Position numbers and translations under genes: made by a program. From Tigriopus japonicus (taxonomy: Eukaryota > Arthropoda > Copepoda > Harpacticoida > Harpacticidae): 64,000 bases of DNA. Location: the NCBI GenBank assembly GCA_010645155.1, contig JAAGOF010000081.1, forward strand, positions 669,537-733,536, written 5' to 3'. Positions 40,501 through 52,500 of the stretch are shown here, in pieces; the stretch's first letter is position 1; every line of letters starts with the position of its first letter. Below the pieces are notes generated by a model that worked only from the letters and a program-made list of their open reading frames with translations, was not told the DNA's origin and did no database searches.

Positions 40501-43500
40501 CAGAATTTGAGAAGTCTGCGCTTAATCTGTGGTAAGTTTACCTGGAGGCGCTTTGTTTTAACAAGAACTACGAAATTCTCTGGACGGTGAGGCTAGAGCA
40601 GAAACAAAATGATTGCATGCTTCTGTAAATGAGACCTTGAATATTTCAATTTGCAGCTCTATCGAATGCCTGAGTGAAAAGTCAAGCCCTTTCACAAATA
40701 TGTACTGAAGAGAGCATAGAGAAAACGAATTCGCTCTTTTGTAACAAAATAACTATCTGTGCAGGTTCATGAAAAGAGAGTTTTTAGCGGGCACACTTGA
40801 AAATTGGAATACGTTGTCCACCCAACAAAAGAAGGGTCTCATCGTTTTATTCCTACTACTAATCAAAATTCTTATCTCTAGCCTCGTCGTCCAGAGAATC
40901 TCAGTGGTCCTTTGTTTTACTAGCATTTGAGTTGTCGAGATGTAAGTATTTGGGGAAAAATTGAAATGTCTAGCGCTGACGTGACGCGTTTAGCCCTGGA
41001 GCGCTTTCAGTTTGATTACATATCCTATTTGGCTTTGACTCGGTAAATTGAATCTTTTGGAAGCATTATTCCGCCCATCTCTTCAACGTCCAGCAATGCT
41101 GCTGAGAAGGAAAGACGACTTCCGAGATTGGATGGAGATGCTAGAGCGCTTACAAACTGGCTTTGAAAGGGGAAGCAATTACAATTTGCAGTTTTCATCG
41201 AATGGCTTAATTCATTCTGGGAACCCCAAGAGCTTCGTTGAGCCCACAAATCCGCAGAGTTATAACTCTGTCCAACCACACATACCATACTATACTTATC
41301 AAGGAAGGGAAACATCAAACCCCTCAAAATCCTCATTTGTATACACATCCACACGAATGACCCCTTGTGGACGGCGGATTTTTTTGGCGTGTCTTGTCTG
41401 TTGAAATCTGTGACATTCATAAAGGCCTCGGTTTTCGGCAATGAAATTGCCATTTGGTTGGAGTCCTACTGGCCAAGTCTAGCTGAGTTCTTCGGTGTTG
41501 AGAGGAAACGACAAAAGCCCTTTAGAAGAGCCGCAAAATGGCCGAGGCAATTCCACTAAATAACACCGTTTAGATGCGCATTCAGGCATTTCAAACCAAC
41601 CCACGTGGTTTTGGGGAAGACCGGGAGCAAACATGGCTTTGAATATAAGATTTCCGTTATCATTTTTTTCGACTTGAAGGCGGGATTCTCTGGGGAAAAT
41701 GCAACGGATGTCCGTTATCCATTGCACGAGTACGAGGATCTGCTAAGATTCCTATCTCGGTACTGGTGACACAAATTGAATTTGGTGTCGTGTGGATCTA
41801 TTCCAATTGAGACATGTGTCAAGTGGGGCTTGAATTTGCCTCTAGGAGGTCTCATGCTTGAATGAATGCATTTCCTCGAGTTGCATTGTCTCTCTCGCGT
41901 CGCCAAAATAAACGAATTATCAGGATAGGTCTTCGCCTATTGGGCTTCATTCATATGTTAAACAAGCTGAAATATTCAATTTTGGAACTGCGGAGGAGTC
42001 CACGGAATTGATGGCTTGGAAGGTCCAATCCATCAACACAAACACCCTTTCCGGAACCAACGTCAAGCGTCAAACTGCTTCTTTCCATTCCAAACTTCCA
42101 TCCCTCTCTTCAAATTTGGATGATGACATTTCTCAAATATGGCTCAAAGTTTCCCCCTTTGAACTTGACCACTCAGGGATGCCAAACGCATACAACAAGC
42201 TTTTGGCAAGAGAAAGGGTTTTATATGGGCAACCCTGGGCAAGAGCATCCATTCAATCTCATTTAATTTGATGCTTCCTTCCAAGTGGAAGAGAGAACTT
42301 TTTGGCAAGCAAAGAAAGGGTGGCCGATAGGAAAGTTCCAAGTCTACTGCACAGAAACAGGCTGGTTCAAAATGCCTTGAACAGAAAAGTTAATTGGAGA
42401 AAATCCAAAGATTGATTCATCATAAAATTGAAGTAAATCTAGTGTGACCTTTTTCAAAAAAAAAAAAATGAGGCAACCTTTTGAAGAGCATAATGTTCGG
42501 GAAAACAGCTGTCAAGTCCTTTTGTCATGTTCTCCAATTATTTATTCAAGTTCAAATGCATTTTTATCGCGGATTTAGTGATGAAACATTGATCAGCACG
42601 CTGAGACGGAAATTCACATAAAATAAAAATGCGCAATTACTTTTTCATTTTCTATAACATTTCTATGGACGATTTTTTCTTGAAAAAAATGTTTGTATAC
42701 AAAATTTGATTTCTAGTCGCTTTTAGTTTATAACATATATTTGCCAACTTGAGGAGGGTGATCTTATAAAGTCGGATAATTCCAAGCTAAAAGGAGACTG
42801 ATTAATTCGGTTCCAAAAATTTGCATTTAAAAAAAACTTAAGTGACAAAGCCTATTTCAAACATAAAGACACAATTTCGAATAGATTTGCTCAATCTAGA
42901 TAGATTAATTTGCCATTTCAACCATGTGTCCATTCATTTTGGCTACGCTTTGAAGTGATGAGTTTCCACAATCAATTACTTTTTATATTAACACCATATC
43001 CACAAGAGAGCAATTCCATAAAATAGGTTCAGCAATCTTTTTTTCAAAGGTTCAATAAAAATCCACCTTGTTTGACAAATGCGTCACCCTGTATGTTTGG
43101 CTGAAGATGTTCCATATTTTGCTTGTTGACGATGACCCGCAACGCAAAAGAAGTTCCGAGCGTGAAAGTTTCCCCACATTCTCCCAGTTCCTCCACCTTC
43201 CTCTATTCCATCACTAATGGAACAACATGTGGTGGTCAATATGGAACACTCCCAATGCTGCCCAATCCCAGTCCGGTCTACCCATTGAATATGACATTTG
43301 TAATGCTCCTGCCACAAAGAATTAAGACCATTTTAGGGTAGAAACGCGACGTCGGTGAACAAAAGAACTGTAATTCCACTCGGATTGGGCTCGAGGGGAA
43401 ATGTCGAGAAATAATTAAAACTCCGCTCTCCTCTCCTGTTTCGTATCCTCCAGAATATGAGTGTATTCCATTTTTTTCTGTCACAACTGTTGCCTCTTGA

Positions 43501-46500
43501 GGAAGTTTTAATTTCAAGAAACAACAAAGAACTTGTTCTCCCCGGTCTGTTATCAATTGTGACCACCAGGCCAGAAAAAAAAAAAAAACTTAAAAGTGCA
43601 ATTAAAACTTGGTGATAACAACTCATTTCAATGCTCGGCAGGCTTTTGAGCCTCCGAGTTTCAAGTTCGAGGTTGGCCCAACTGAACTGGGGATTAGCAA
43701 ATTTTCTTTATGAAGCGAATCTGGGATCTTTAGTCTCAAGTAGATTGAAGACCACCCACCAAGAGTTCAATGGAAGTGTTTAGTCAAGATGATTCTGTGA
43801 GAATAGCTATTTCGGAATCGGTATTGCTAATAGAATAATGCTGCTTTGGATGGAAACAGGTTTTCCGTAATGATTGGTCCGTCATGCTTTGCAACGATTT
43901 GTCGGCTATTGTTTCATCCGTCCTGCAACTTAACCATTTGTCAATCGACCAAATCAGATATGCTAAATGTGGCTAACCTTTGTTCTGAAGATGGCAATTG
44001 TCTCTTAATAGTCTCCATAACTTTACGGATAAAAAGCCGAAAAGGAGTGCCTTTTAGATGTATGCTAGTGATGGACCAAAATTGCCATGAGCCGTAAGCA
44101 ACGAAAAAACATAATTTAATTTAAAATGTTTAGTAGCAGGAAAATAGCTCTTAAATAGATGTTTTATTACGGGTCGTTTTAACCGAGGTTTATAATGAAT
44201 AAAAAAATCTACTTAGGATAGGCCTACTTTTGATAGACATAATCGAAGCAGAATTTTCACCTAAATTTTGGCCTATCACTAAAAATAATGCGAACATGAG
44301 AATACCAAACCGTAATTCACGGTCCAAACAATTCTAAAGTAAAGTTATTTCTGATTCTAAAGTAATAATGCATTGGTTTAAAACCGTCCATTCTTGAGTT
44401 TTCTTCAATCTGGGCAGGTGTTCTTCCTCGCGAGACTTTTAAACTAAGATTTTCAAACCGATTAAGTCGTAGAAGAAGTTTGGTCATGTTGGGCTCGACG
44501 TTATTTGTCATGAAATCAAGTGATCAATGAATTCAGCTCTGACCAGGAATGCCTTTCTTGTCTTGCTTAGTGATCAAAGGATTAGATTGGCAATCCGGGT
44601 CACAAAAAGAGCAGATCTCCGTGAGGAGATCCGGTTTAGAGCACTGTTGCCCAACAAACTTGATGGAATTTCAAGTAGCTTTGTTCTCTTCAAGTGGTTC
44701 TGGATCAGCGATGAGCAAATCCTGGGGCTTTGGGAGGCATTAAATTTCCATTCCTATAATTATCTCACGATCTAATGGCAACAGCATATAAATAACTCCT
44801 TATCAACGCGCCAACTGTTGTCATCTTCTTAATGAATTTGATGGTCAGCTGGTTGCAGGTTCAAAACCAGGGATTGTCTCGTTGTCTCGGAAAACAAGTC
44901 ATTCATTTAAGTTACAAGACCTTGAGGTTTGACTCTGAAGCCTCGGATTTTTTGTGGTGAATCATGTTTCAGCAGGTCCATGAAAACGTATTGCCTGTGT
45001 CAGGTCTTTTGCACGGTCAATTTCTCTAAATGAGAAGCTTTTTGTAGCCATTGTCCGTAGGACTGCACGGCTTTAGTACATCAAGTTTGGATCATCATTG
45101 TTTGCCATAGCAGAATCATCCTTCAGCTAACACTGACAAAAACGGGGAAAAAATGAAAAGATCAAATGGGTAGATGGCGCCGTGTTCGCAAGGAGGGCGC
45201 GCGAGCAAAGCGTGCGCTCAATTGATGCCTTGAAACACACCAATAAATATGCAATTTTAAACAGTCTCCTGTTTTTGGTTAGTAACTATATACTTTTAGA
45301 GCTTGAGAAAAAATGTTCGAATAATGAGTTGAATATTGAAACAGTGTTGATGTAAACGAAACTACTCTCTGTAGTTGGTAAAACTATGTGGATAGTGGTC
45401 ACAATTCAAAGTGCAGCAATTCTATAGTTTTAACAGTGGATTGGTCAAGCACCTGCATCAAACCGCCAAAATCAGATAAACCTAAATGACCATCAGAAGA
45501 ATTTTAGGGCCGTGACACAACAAATCTTACAAATGATGATTTTCCAAGCCTCTGACCATAATTTTCGGGCCCTTGAACATACCAATCTCTCAGTCAGACT
45601 AACATGAAAGGACCTGGTCAATTTCAGTTTTGTTGCTGGAGCAAACATAAGTTTTTCAAAATTATTTCTTAGCTTGACAAAATTGGAGATCCAAGTTAAT
45701 TGAGAGTCCTTTGTACACGATGTCCATCAAAAATTGAACCTTTTAGACTTCCCTAGTAAGAAAATGAATCGAAACCCAGATGATGATGTGAATCAAAGTA
45801 ACTCAATGTTGGTATCAAACTTCAAACCGGACAACTTCCTCGCTCTGAATTGCATATGAATAAATCTGGCTGTTTCACATATGCCCACATCAGCCTAAAG
45901 ATTCTCGTGACTAATGATGGGTACTCAACTTGTTGAATCACATTTATGAGAGTGTAAATGTGCAATAAAATGTATGAATTTTGTGTTTTACGTTCACTAA
46001 ATAATTCAATTTTATGGTACACTCATACAAAACGGCAGATTTCTAGTACATCTGGTATAATCGCAGGAATACCGGCTAAAATTACGGCAAATTAGCTCAA
46101 GCGTTGAAAGTTTTGCACTTAAAAATATCCAGACATTTTTTTTCGAATTTTCATGCTCAATTTTATATATTTTTTAGTTGTTTTTTTCAGCTCTGTATTT
46201 ATGATTATGGCTGAGACTTTACAATCGATGAACCGAAATAAATGGTGAGTAAATCGATAATCAGAAAAGAAATATTAAAAATTTCAAATTGGTCAATAAA
46301 TCCCTTTGAAGGCTAAAAACCATAATTCCCACCAAAATCTAAATTTCAATTTGTACGGGCCACACGGTACACGTTTCAAATTGTTCTCTTTTCTAGCACA
46401 ATTGCTGAATGTATTGCACTGAAGGAGAACGAACATATGAACTTGATCAAAAGAACCATCCAGTCGGCTTCACACATTTCTTGTTAATGATTACTTTGAG

Positions 46501-49500
46501 AGTTCATTAACGAACCTCGCTTCTTGCACAGACTTGGGCACCAATTTCCTGAATTTCTTGAAGTAAATTGTGTAATTTGTCAAAACTGGAGTAATTGCGA
46601 AAAGAGCCTTGAGCTGACCGGAGATCGAAATGCTTTGTGCACTCAAAATACAAATATCCTAGTAACAATGAAATGCCTTTTTTCAAAAGGTCTTCTGGCA
46701 CTCATCGTGAATATTAAGTGTGGAAAAGGAACTGAAGTGTTGCACAAATACACATTCACAAAGCTACTCTAGAAATATTCCAACCCTAGAAGTAGAGCTT
46801 TTAAATAAGTAAGCTGAATTACAAAGTTAAGCTTTTAAGATATAACAATTATTTACAAGCATCACTTTTTTGCACGTTTTCAATACATCGTTCACGATAG
46901 CTCATGCTAAATTTGGATGAATAAATCGGAGATCAAAGCCTTTCCAAGCTTATCAAAGTTAAGATAAAAGATTATAATGCATAAGAATATTGAAAGTCGG
47001 GACCAAGTTTCTATTTACCTTTCGTTTCATTGCAAGAAATGCCTCGTACCAAAAGTATTTTTGAGTCAACGGCAAAAATGTCGTTCAATCAACAAATACT
47101 CTTATTTCAAAAATGCTTACATCCACCTTTGCTTTTATTAGAACTAGATTAACTTTTTATCAGACTTAGGATAAGCCAAATAAAGGTTGATGTGAAGAGA
47201 AATTGATGTACGATAACTATTACTATTACAAGGATTATTAAAGATCCTTGTTGATTTTCAAGCATCAAAAGCCACACCAAATCCTGGATATTCAACCTTC
47301 AATTAAAAAAAGAGTGGTCAAGTTAGTTTGATATCTCGAATCATGTCAAGCATGTCAGTCACCTGAGAGATTGTCTTTTAGAAACAAAGACATCTCCCCC
47401 GTAAAACTTTTTTCAAATCTGAGTGAATCTCGTTGTGACTTGAAGTACCTCAAAAGCCACAAAAGCGATGGTTTTGTCAACTTTTTTCCCCTCTTCTCTC
47501 CCCACTTTTCTTCAATGGGTCCATTTAAACTCGACCAAGAGGCAAACCATTAAATTAAAGAGGGCATTTTACCTAATATCCGATGCTGTTTTTTGTACCC
47601 CGAGGCGTGTCTTAATTGACAGAAACGATTCACGGCGACTTTTTTCCGTCAATCTCAACAAGACATAACGTAAGTTAACTCCATAAGTACTCTATAAAGC
47701 CAAAGAACCTTAGGCCAACTGCTTTATCATTGTGTTTCCAAGCACTCTGTATTGTACATGGGATCTAGATATCCAGTGGTTTTTAAAAGGCGGTGGTTGA
47801 GGCGCATAATCGGGTAAGTGAAATAGAATCATTAGTCAATGTCTCGTTTTGGGCTCTCTGGTTTTGATGGGAACTCCACCTCATCTTCTTGACTTTTGAG
47901 TGAGAACCTCTGAACATGCAACATTCGGCCCACTTAAATATTTCGTCTGGTGCCTTTTCGTGTTGGCTTTGACACTCGATCATTAGTTCTAGAGCTTAAT
48001 ATCACACCAAGAAAAAGTCTCTAAATGTGAACTTCAAACAAGTTAAAATTCAAAAGCGTGTTATGATTCCTTCAAAAAGCAGGTCTTAGAAAAATTTATA
48101 TGACATTATTTTAGTTGTTTAGGATCACGGTAGGATCTGTAAAATAGTTAGTTGAGGAATGAGATAATCATAAACCCGAAATCTAGGGGACATCAATCTA
48201 TCTCATATTGAATAATTAAAGATGTATTTATTAGCAAATTTCCCGAAGATTGAAGATTTTACAGAACGTTGGTATCATGACTCACTATGAACTTGTTGAG
48301 GTCTCTTTATCAAATTTGAAACCTAGTGTCTACGTTTCTTTCACAACATATCTTTTTTTTTTAATTATTACTCATCCTCAATCAACCTTTTTTTGTCATT
48401 TCATAGTTTCTTAAAATTTCAAGAACATAAGTTGGGGTGCACTTTTCTATCAAATAGAGTTGTATGCCCAAAAGAACTTTTATTTGCCTTTTTTGATAAA
48501 AATTGACTCACGAAACCAAATTCAAACGAGACAGGACAAAATTGGCCCGAAAAACACGAGCACAAAAAATTATTTTCCCACAAAACCGAGACCAAAAAAT
48601 GTTCAAGACAAAATGCACAATGTTTGAGTTCATTTTTGCCATTTTATATACCAGAAATCTGCAATCTTGGCCCTTACTTGATGCAGAAAGCCCTCTGTTT
48701 TGTGTCTGGGGTTGCATGCTTCAAACAAACTTTATCAGTGACCCCTGCAAAACATGTCAGCTGATCAGGGCCTCTTGTGGTCAAATTGAAGCATGGTTGC
48801 CAGATAGTTATTCGTCATGCCACTCTTTTGGAAAATGTTTTACACCTTCTTCACAGTAAAATTTCTCTAAACTATGCGATTCTGATAACATAATGGCACC
48901 ACAAAGAAATAAATACATGAAGGAAAAATCCTGAGCTTTTGCGAAAAGGTGGCACTAGTACTCACACCACTAGCTGGCAACTATGTTTTAATTTGACCAC
49001 AAGAGGCGCTGATCAGCGGTAAAGACTGACAGTTTTTGCAGGGATCATGGAATTCCACCCTTCGTGGCCATTTTTGATATTCTGGGGCTTCTAAACAGGT
49101 GCTATGTTGATGCTAGATTCAGTATGGTAGAGGTTAAAACAAACACTTGGTTAAAAAATGTCTCAAGAGGTTTGAACTTCGGTTGCAGTGAATTTTGTTA
49201 GTATGCTTGAAGCATACCTTGGCACAGACAAACCATAGGTGTTAGACTTGATCTTGAGGAGTACTCTCTGTTTCATTTAGCATATCTCAAAAGTAAACTT
49301 TTCTGACTAAGACTTCAATCTTGTAAAACACGTCAAAATGATCTCAACAATTTTCTTACCTGTGCATTTCTCGTGACTCTCATGTTTGAATCGAGAGTGG
49401 CCGTTGAAAACCGATGGTGGTGGTGGTTGTTGTTATTGTTGTTGTTGTTGTTGATATTATTGTTGATGTGATTCCGATTTCTCTTGGAAGTGAGTTGCGA

Positions 49501-52500
49501 GCTATTGTGGCACTCTCGACTGACGCCTCCTCCTCCAAGACGTTCAAGTCCATTATTGTGATCTTGACTCACAACACTTCGATTGAAACACGCTCCATCA
49601 GGCAAACTTTCATACTCTAATGCGGAAATGACTTGAATCTCGGGTTTGGAGACACCTGAAACCAAAAAGAACATTTTTGTTAGGGATGAACTGGGATTCA
49701 TACAGTTTAACTTTTTGGGGTGGTAGGAAAGAAAAGATATCTAAATTTAGTCGTTGGATTGATTGCCTCCTAGTAAAAATGTCAATTCTAAAAGTAAAAT
49801 AATGCTTGAAGTCAAGTCCACTTTGCTTGATATTTTGGAAAACGTTTTTTACCTTAAGAGTAGATCTTTTGTCGTAAATGTAACTTTTTGGAAAAGTGGT
49901 CTCACGGAATGTCATCTTTTGCCTGTTTGCTTTATTCGTAAAAAGAAATTCTGTAACTTTCCATCAACTTCAATCTACCAATTAAACGGAAATTTCGACC
50001 TATCACTACTTGTTATTGTGATACACTCGACGAATTTCTGGGGTTTACAAAGGGCGAAAGAATAAGAGTTGAGTCAGACTCAGATGTTTCCATTATAGGA
50101 ATGCATTTTTGGGAGTCTGTTTCAAATTGGGTTTTCATTCCCTTGGGAGGATTCAACCTTTGTTCCTTTCGGAGGTCTCGAAAGACACGATTTCCAATCC
50201 CTACTAAAGCGCTTTTGTCCACACGAAGGAACATGAAAAATGTCCAGTTGCAAAAACGCTCGCATCAAACTTTCCAAATAGACGATTCCATTCAAACGAT
50301 GACGTATGAATACGGAATGTATGTAAAGGATGGAAGATCCACACATTTCTGCTAATTCGCCATTTTAATTACTTAGCATATTATTTTTGCAACTTATTTA
50401 GTTGACTTTACGGCAAATCGCAATATCATTATGCCTTAATAAATTTATTCATTGTCATATTATAAAATGATTCCTTGGTTCAAGTGCTCCATTTCTCGAC
50501 AATGATGCCTCTAAACAAAACCATGCCATGAGGAACGCTTCTTTCCTAGTTTATCGCGCTTTAGCTTTGCTGTGTACATGCACAGTAAAGTGTGTATACG
50601 AGTTGCTGTAATCTATAAATCCCTTGCATCCATCCGAAGTCCCAAAACTTCTTCTCGTGGATGAAAATGAAGACGGCGAATTGTGTTTTTGCTTGCCTCC
50701 TGTCCAAATAAATGCCACACAAGATGCCACCCACAAACCAAAATGAACTCTCGCGTCTTGCCATCCATCTCCAAGTCTCAATTGTGGGAAGCCAAATATG
50801 GAAAAACCGAGATTTGACGACACACACACACACAAAAAACTAGCCAGCGAAAGTGTGATTGCTTCGAGTTCGTTTCCCACCATCACTTTTTCTCTCTGAA
50901 TTAAATTGTTAGCGGGTCAAAGGTTGATGAAGCTAAACAAAAATGGATCGAGACTGGTTGAACTCTTTGAGGAGCTCGATTAACATTTCAGAGAACACAG
51001 GAGGGGTGATTCATGGCGACAGACTGTCGTAATGTACTACAGGGTGCCATAAATTCTCGGGAAAAACCTCACCGATCCATTAGTCTAAATCACACGTGTG
51101 ACAAATCGATCCAATTTCGATTGAAACGCAACCATCATCATTGAACTATAACCTATTGGATAACGATTCAGCAGAACTATCACACTCATCCAATTGGTAT
51201 TTATTTTTGCCACCCCTCACAAAAGAAGCATATCTTCGGAAGATCAAGACTAACACAGAATAACGATCCCTAGATTACCTCTCTCCCTTCCTTTTACTTC
51301 TACGAGGGGTATCCAGACTAGAGGTAGACTGGGCCTATAACTCGTCAGAAAGTGCGATTTTTAGATGCTTGATAAAGAATTGAAATCAAAATTTATCTCT
51401 TATGAGTAGATGTTATCTTACATGATTTGTTGTAAGGCAATCATGTTCGAACTTATGATTTAATTAGGCAAGGTATGTTGGGCGACCCTTGTATACATAG
51501 AGAGAGCCTCAAAAGCGAGCAACAAGTCAAAAACCAAGTACACTGTAAAGCCAAGACGTTTCACATCAAAAGTTACCACTTTTTTGCCTCAAATATACAT
51601 CAAATATTGGTATGGGTGGTTGAACTACGTTTTAACTTTCCAGCATAATGGATTTTAATGTGTTGCTTGATCGATGTTCAAAAACGTGCAGGGGTCGCCC
51701 AAAATACCTGTTCTAAATAAATCATCACTATGAACTGGATTACCTGACAACAAATCATGTCTAATATCATCTCCTCAAAAAAGATATATCTTGATTTTGA
51801 TTGTTCATCAAGCATCTAAAAATCGCACTTGTTAACGAGTTACAGGCCCAGTCTACCTCTAGCCTGGATACCCCTCGTAGAAGGCAACCCAATGGGGTTT
51901 GTTGTCTTTGTCAGCTGACTTGCTCACATCCATTCCTCGACAAGCGTAATTGAAGACGAAAACAGACCCTCTCCCTTTCAAACCCCTGCCCATTGTGGCA
52001 AACCAACACCTATATACATACATCGATTGGTTGTTCTAATCCAGGGGCTTGTTGTTCTACCCCAATTCTTATTGAGAAAAGTCCATAGCAAAGCCAGACA
52101 TGGAGTCAAAATGAGGTAATGTAGGGAATGGGAATGCCACAAAGGAAAATAAGGGACCAGATATTAGTGTTCGAAATGTGTTGGGGGTTCTTTCAGATAA
52201 GATCTGATCACTCTTTTAGGATAGGAGAGGTGGTGATCTCACCTCAATGGTTTTGTAGTGGTTTTATCGTACTGAGATGATGTTTTACTTTTCTTGGTGG
52301 TTTGCAGTTATGCAGAAATGTGAAGTGGAACTTGTGTTTTAGTACTAATCTAGAGGTAGTAAGTTATGGAAACTTATAATAATGTTGCGAGAAGCAGGTA
52401 AGATCTTTCTTGACATTGACAATCTAATCCAATCAGACCATCAGTAATAAAAAAAATGTAGAGTCTGCACAGGAGTCAAAACTAGATTTGAGAAAAATTT

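Larger units (their letters stand above)
23826..49359 (-). other. 25.5-kb intron 3 of the SH2D5-like gene
   Basis: Both strands were scanned for nested genes and none was convincing. The longest open frames (up to about 144 codons, for example 28644-29078 and 41025-41453) lack domains, splice context or protein-like composition. Contents seen: SINE at 33474-33659, TTGG microsatellite at 32428-32459, a foldback element at 48738-49047 and short palindromes. Much of 26-35 kb and 40-44 kb is less AT-rich than elsewhere and not visibly repetitive. Confidence 0.6.

Noticed and set aside
41025..41453. Overlapping 118- and 142-codon open frames on opposite strands
   Set aside because: Neither product shows family features, and mutual overlap suggests chance openness in a locally less AT-rich patch.
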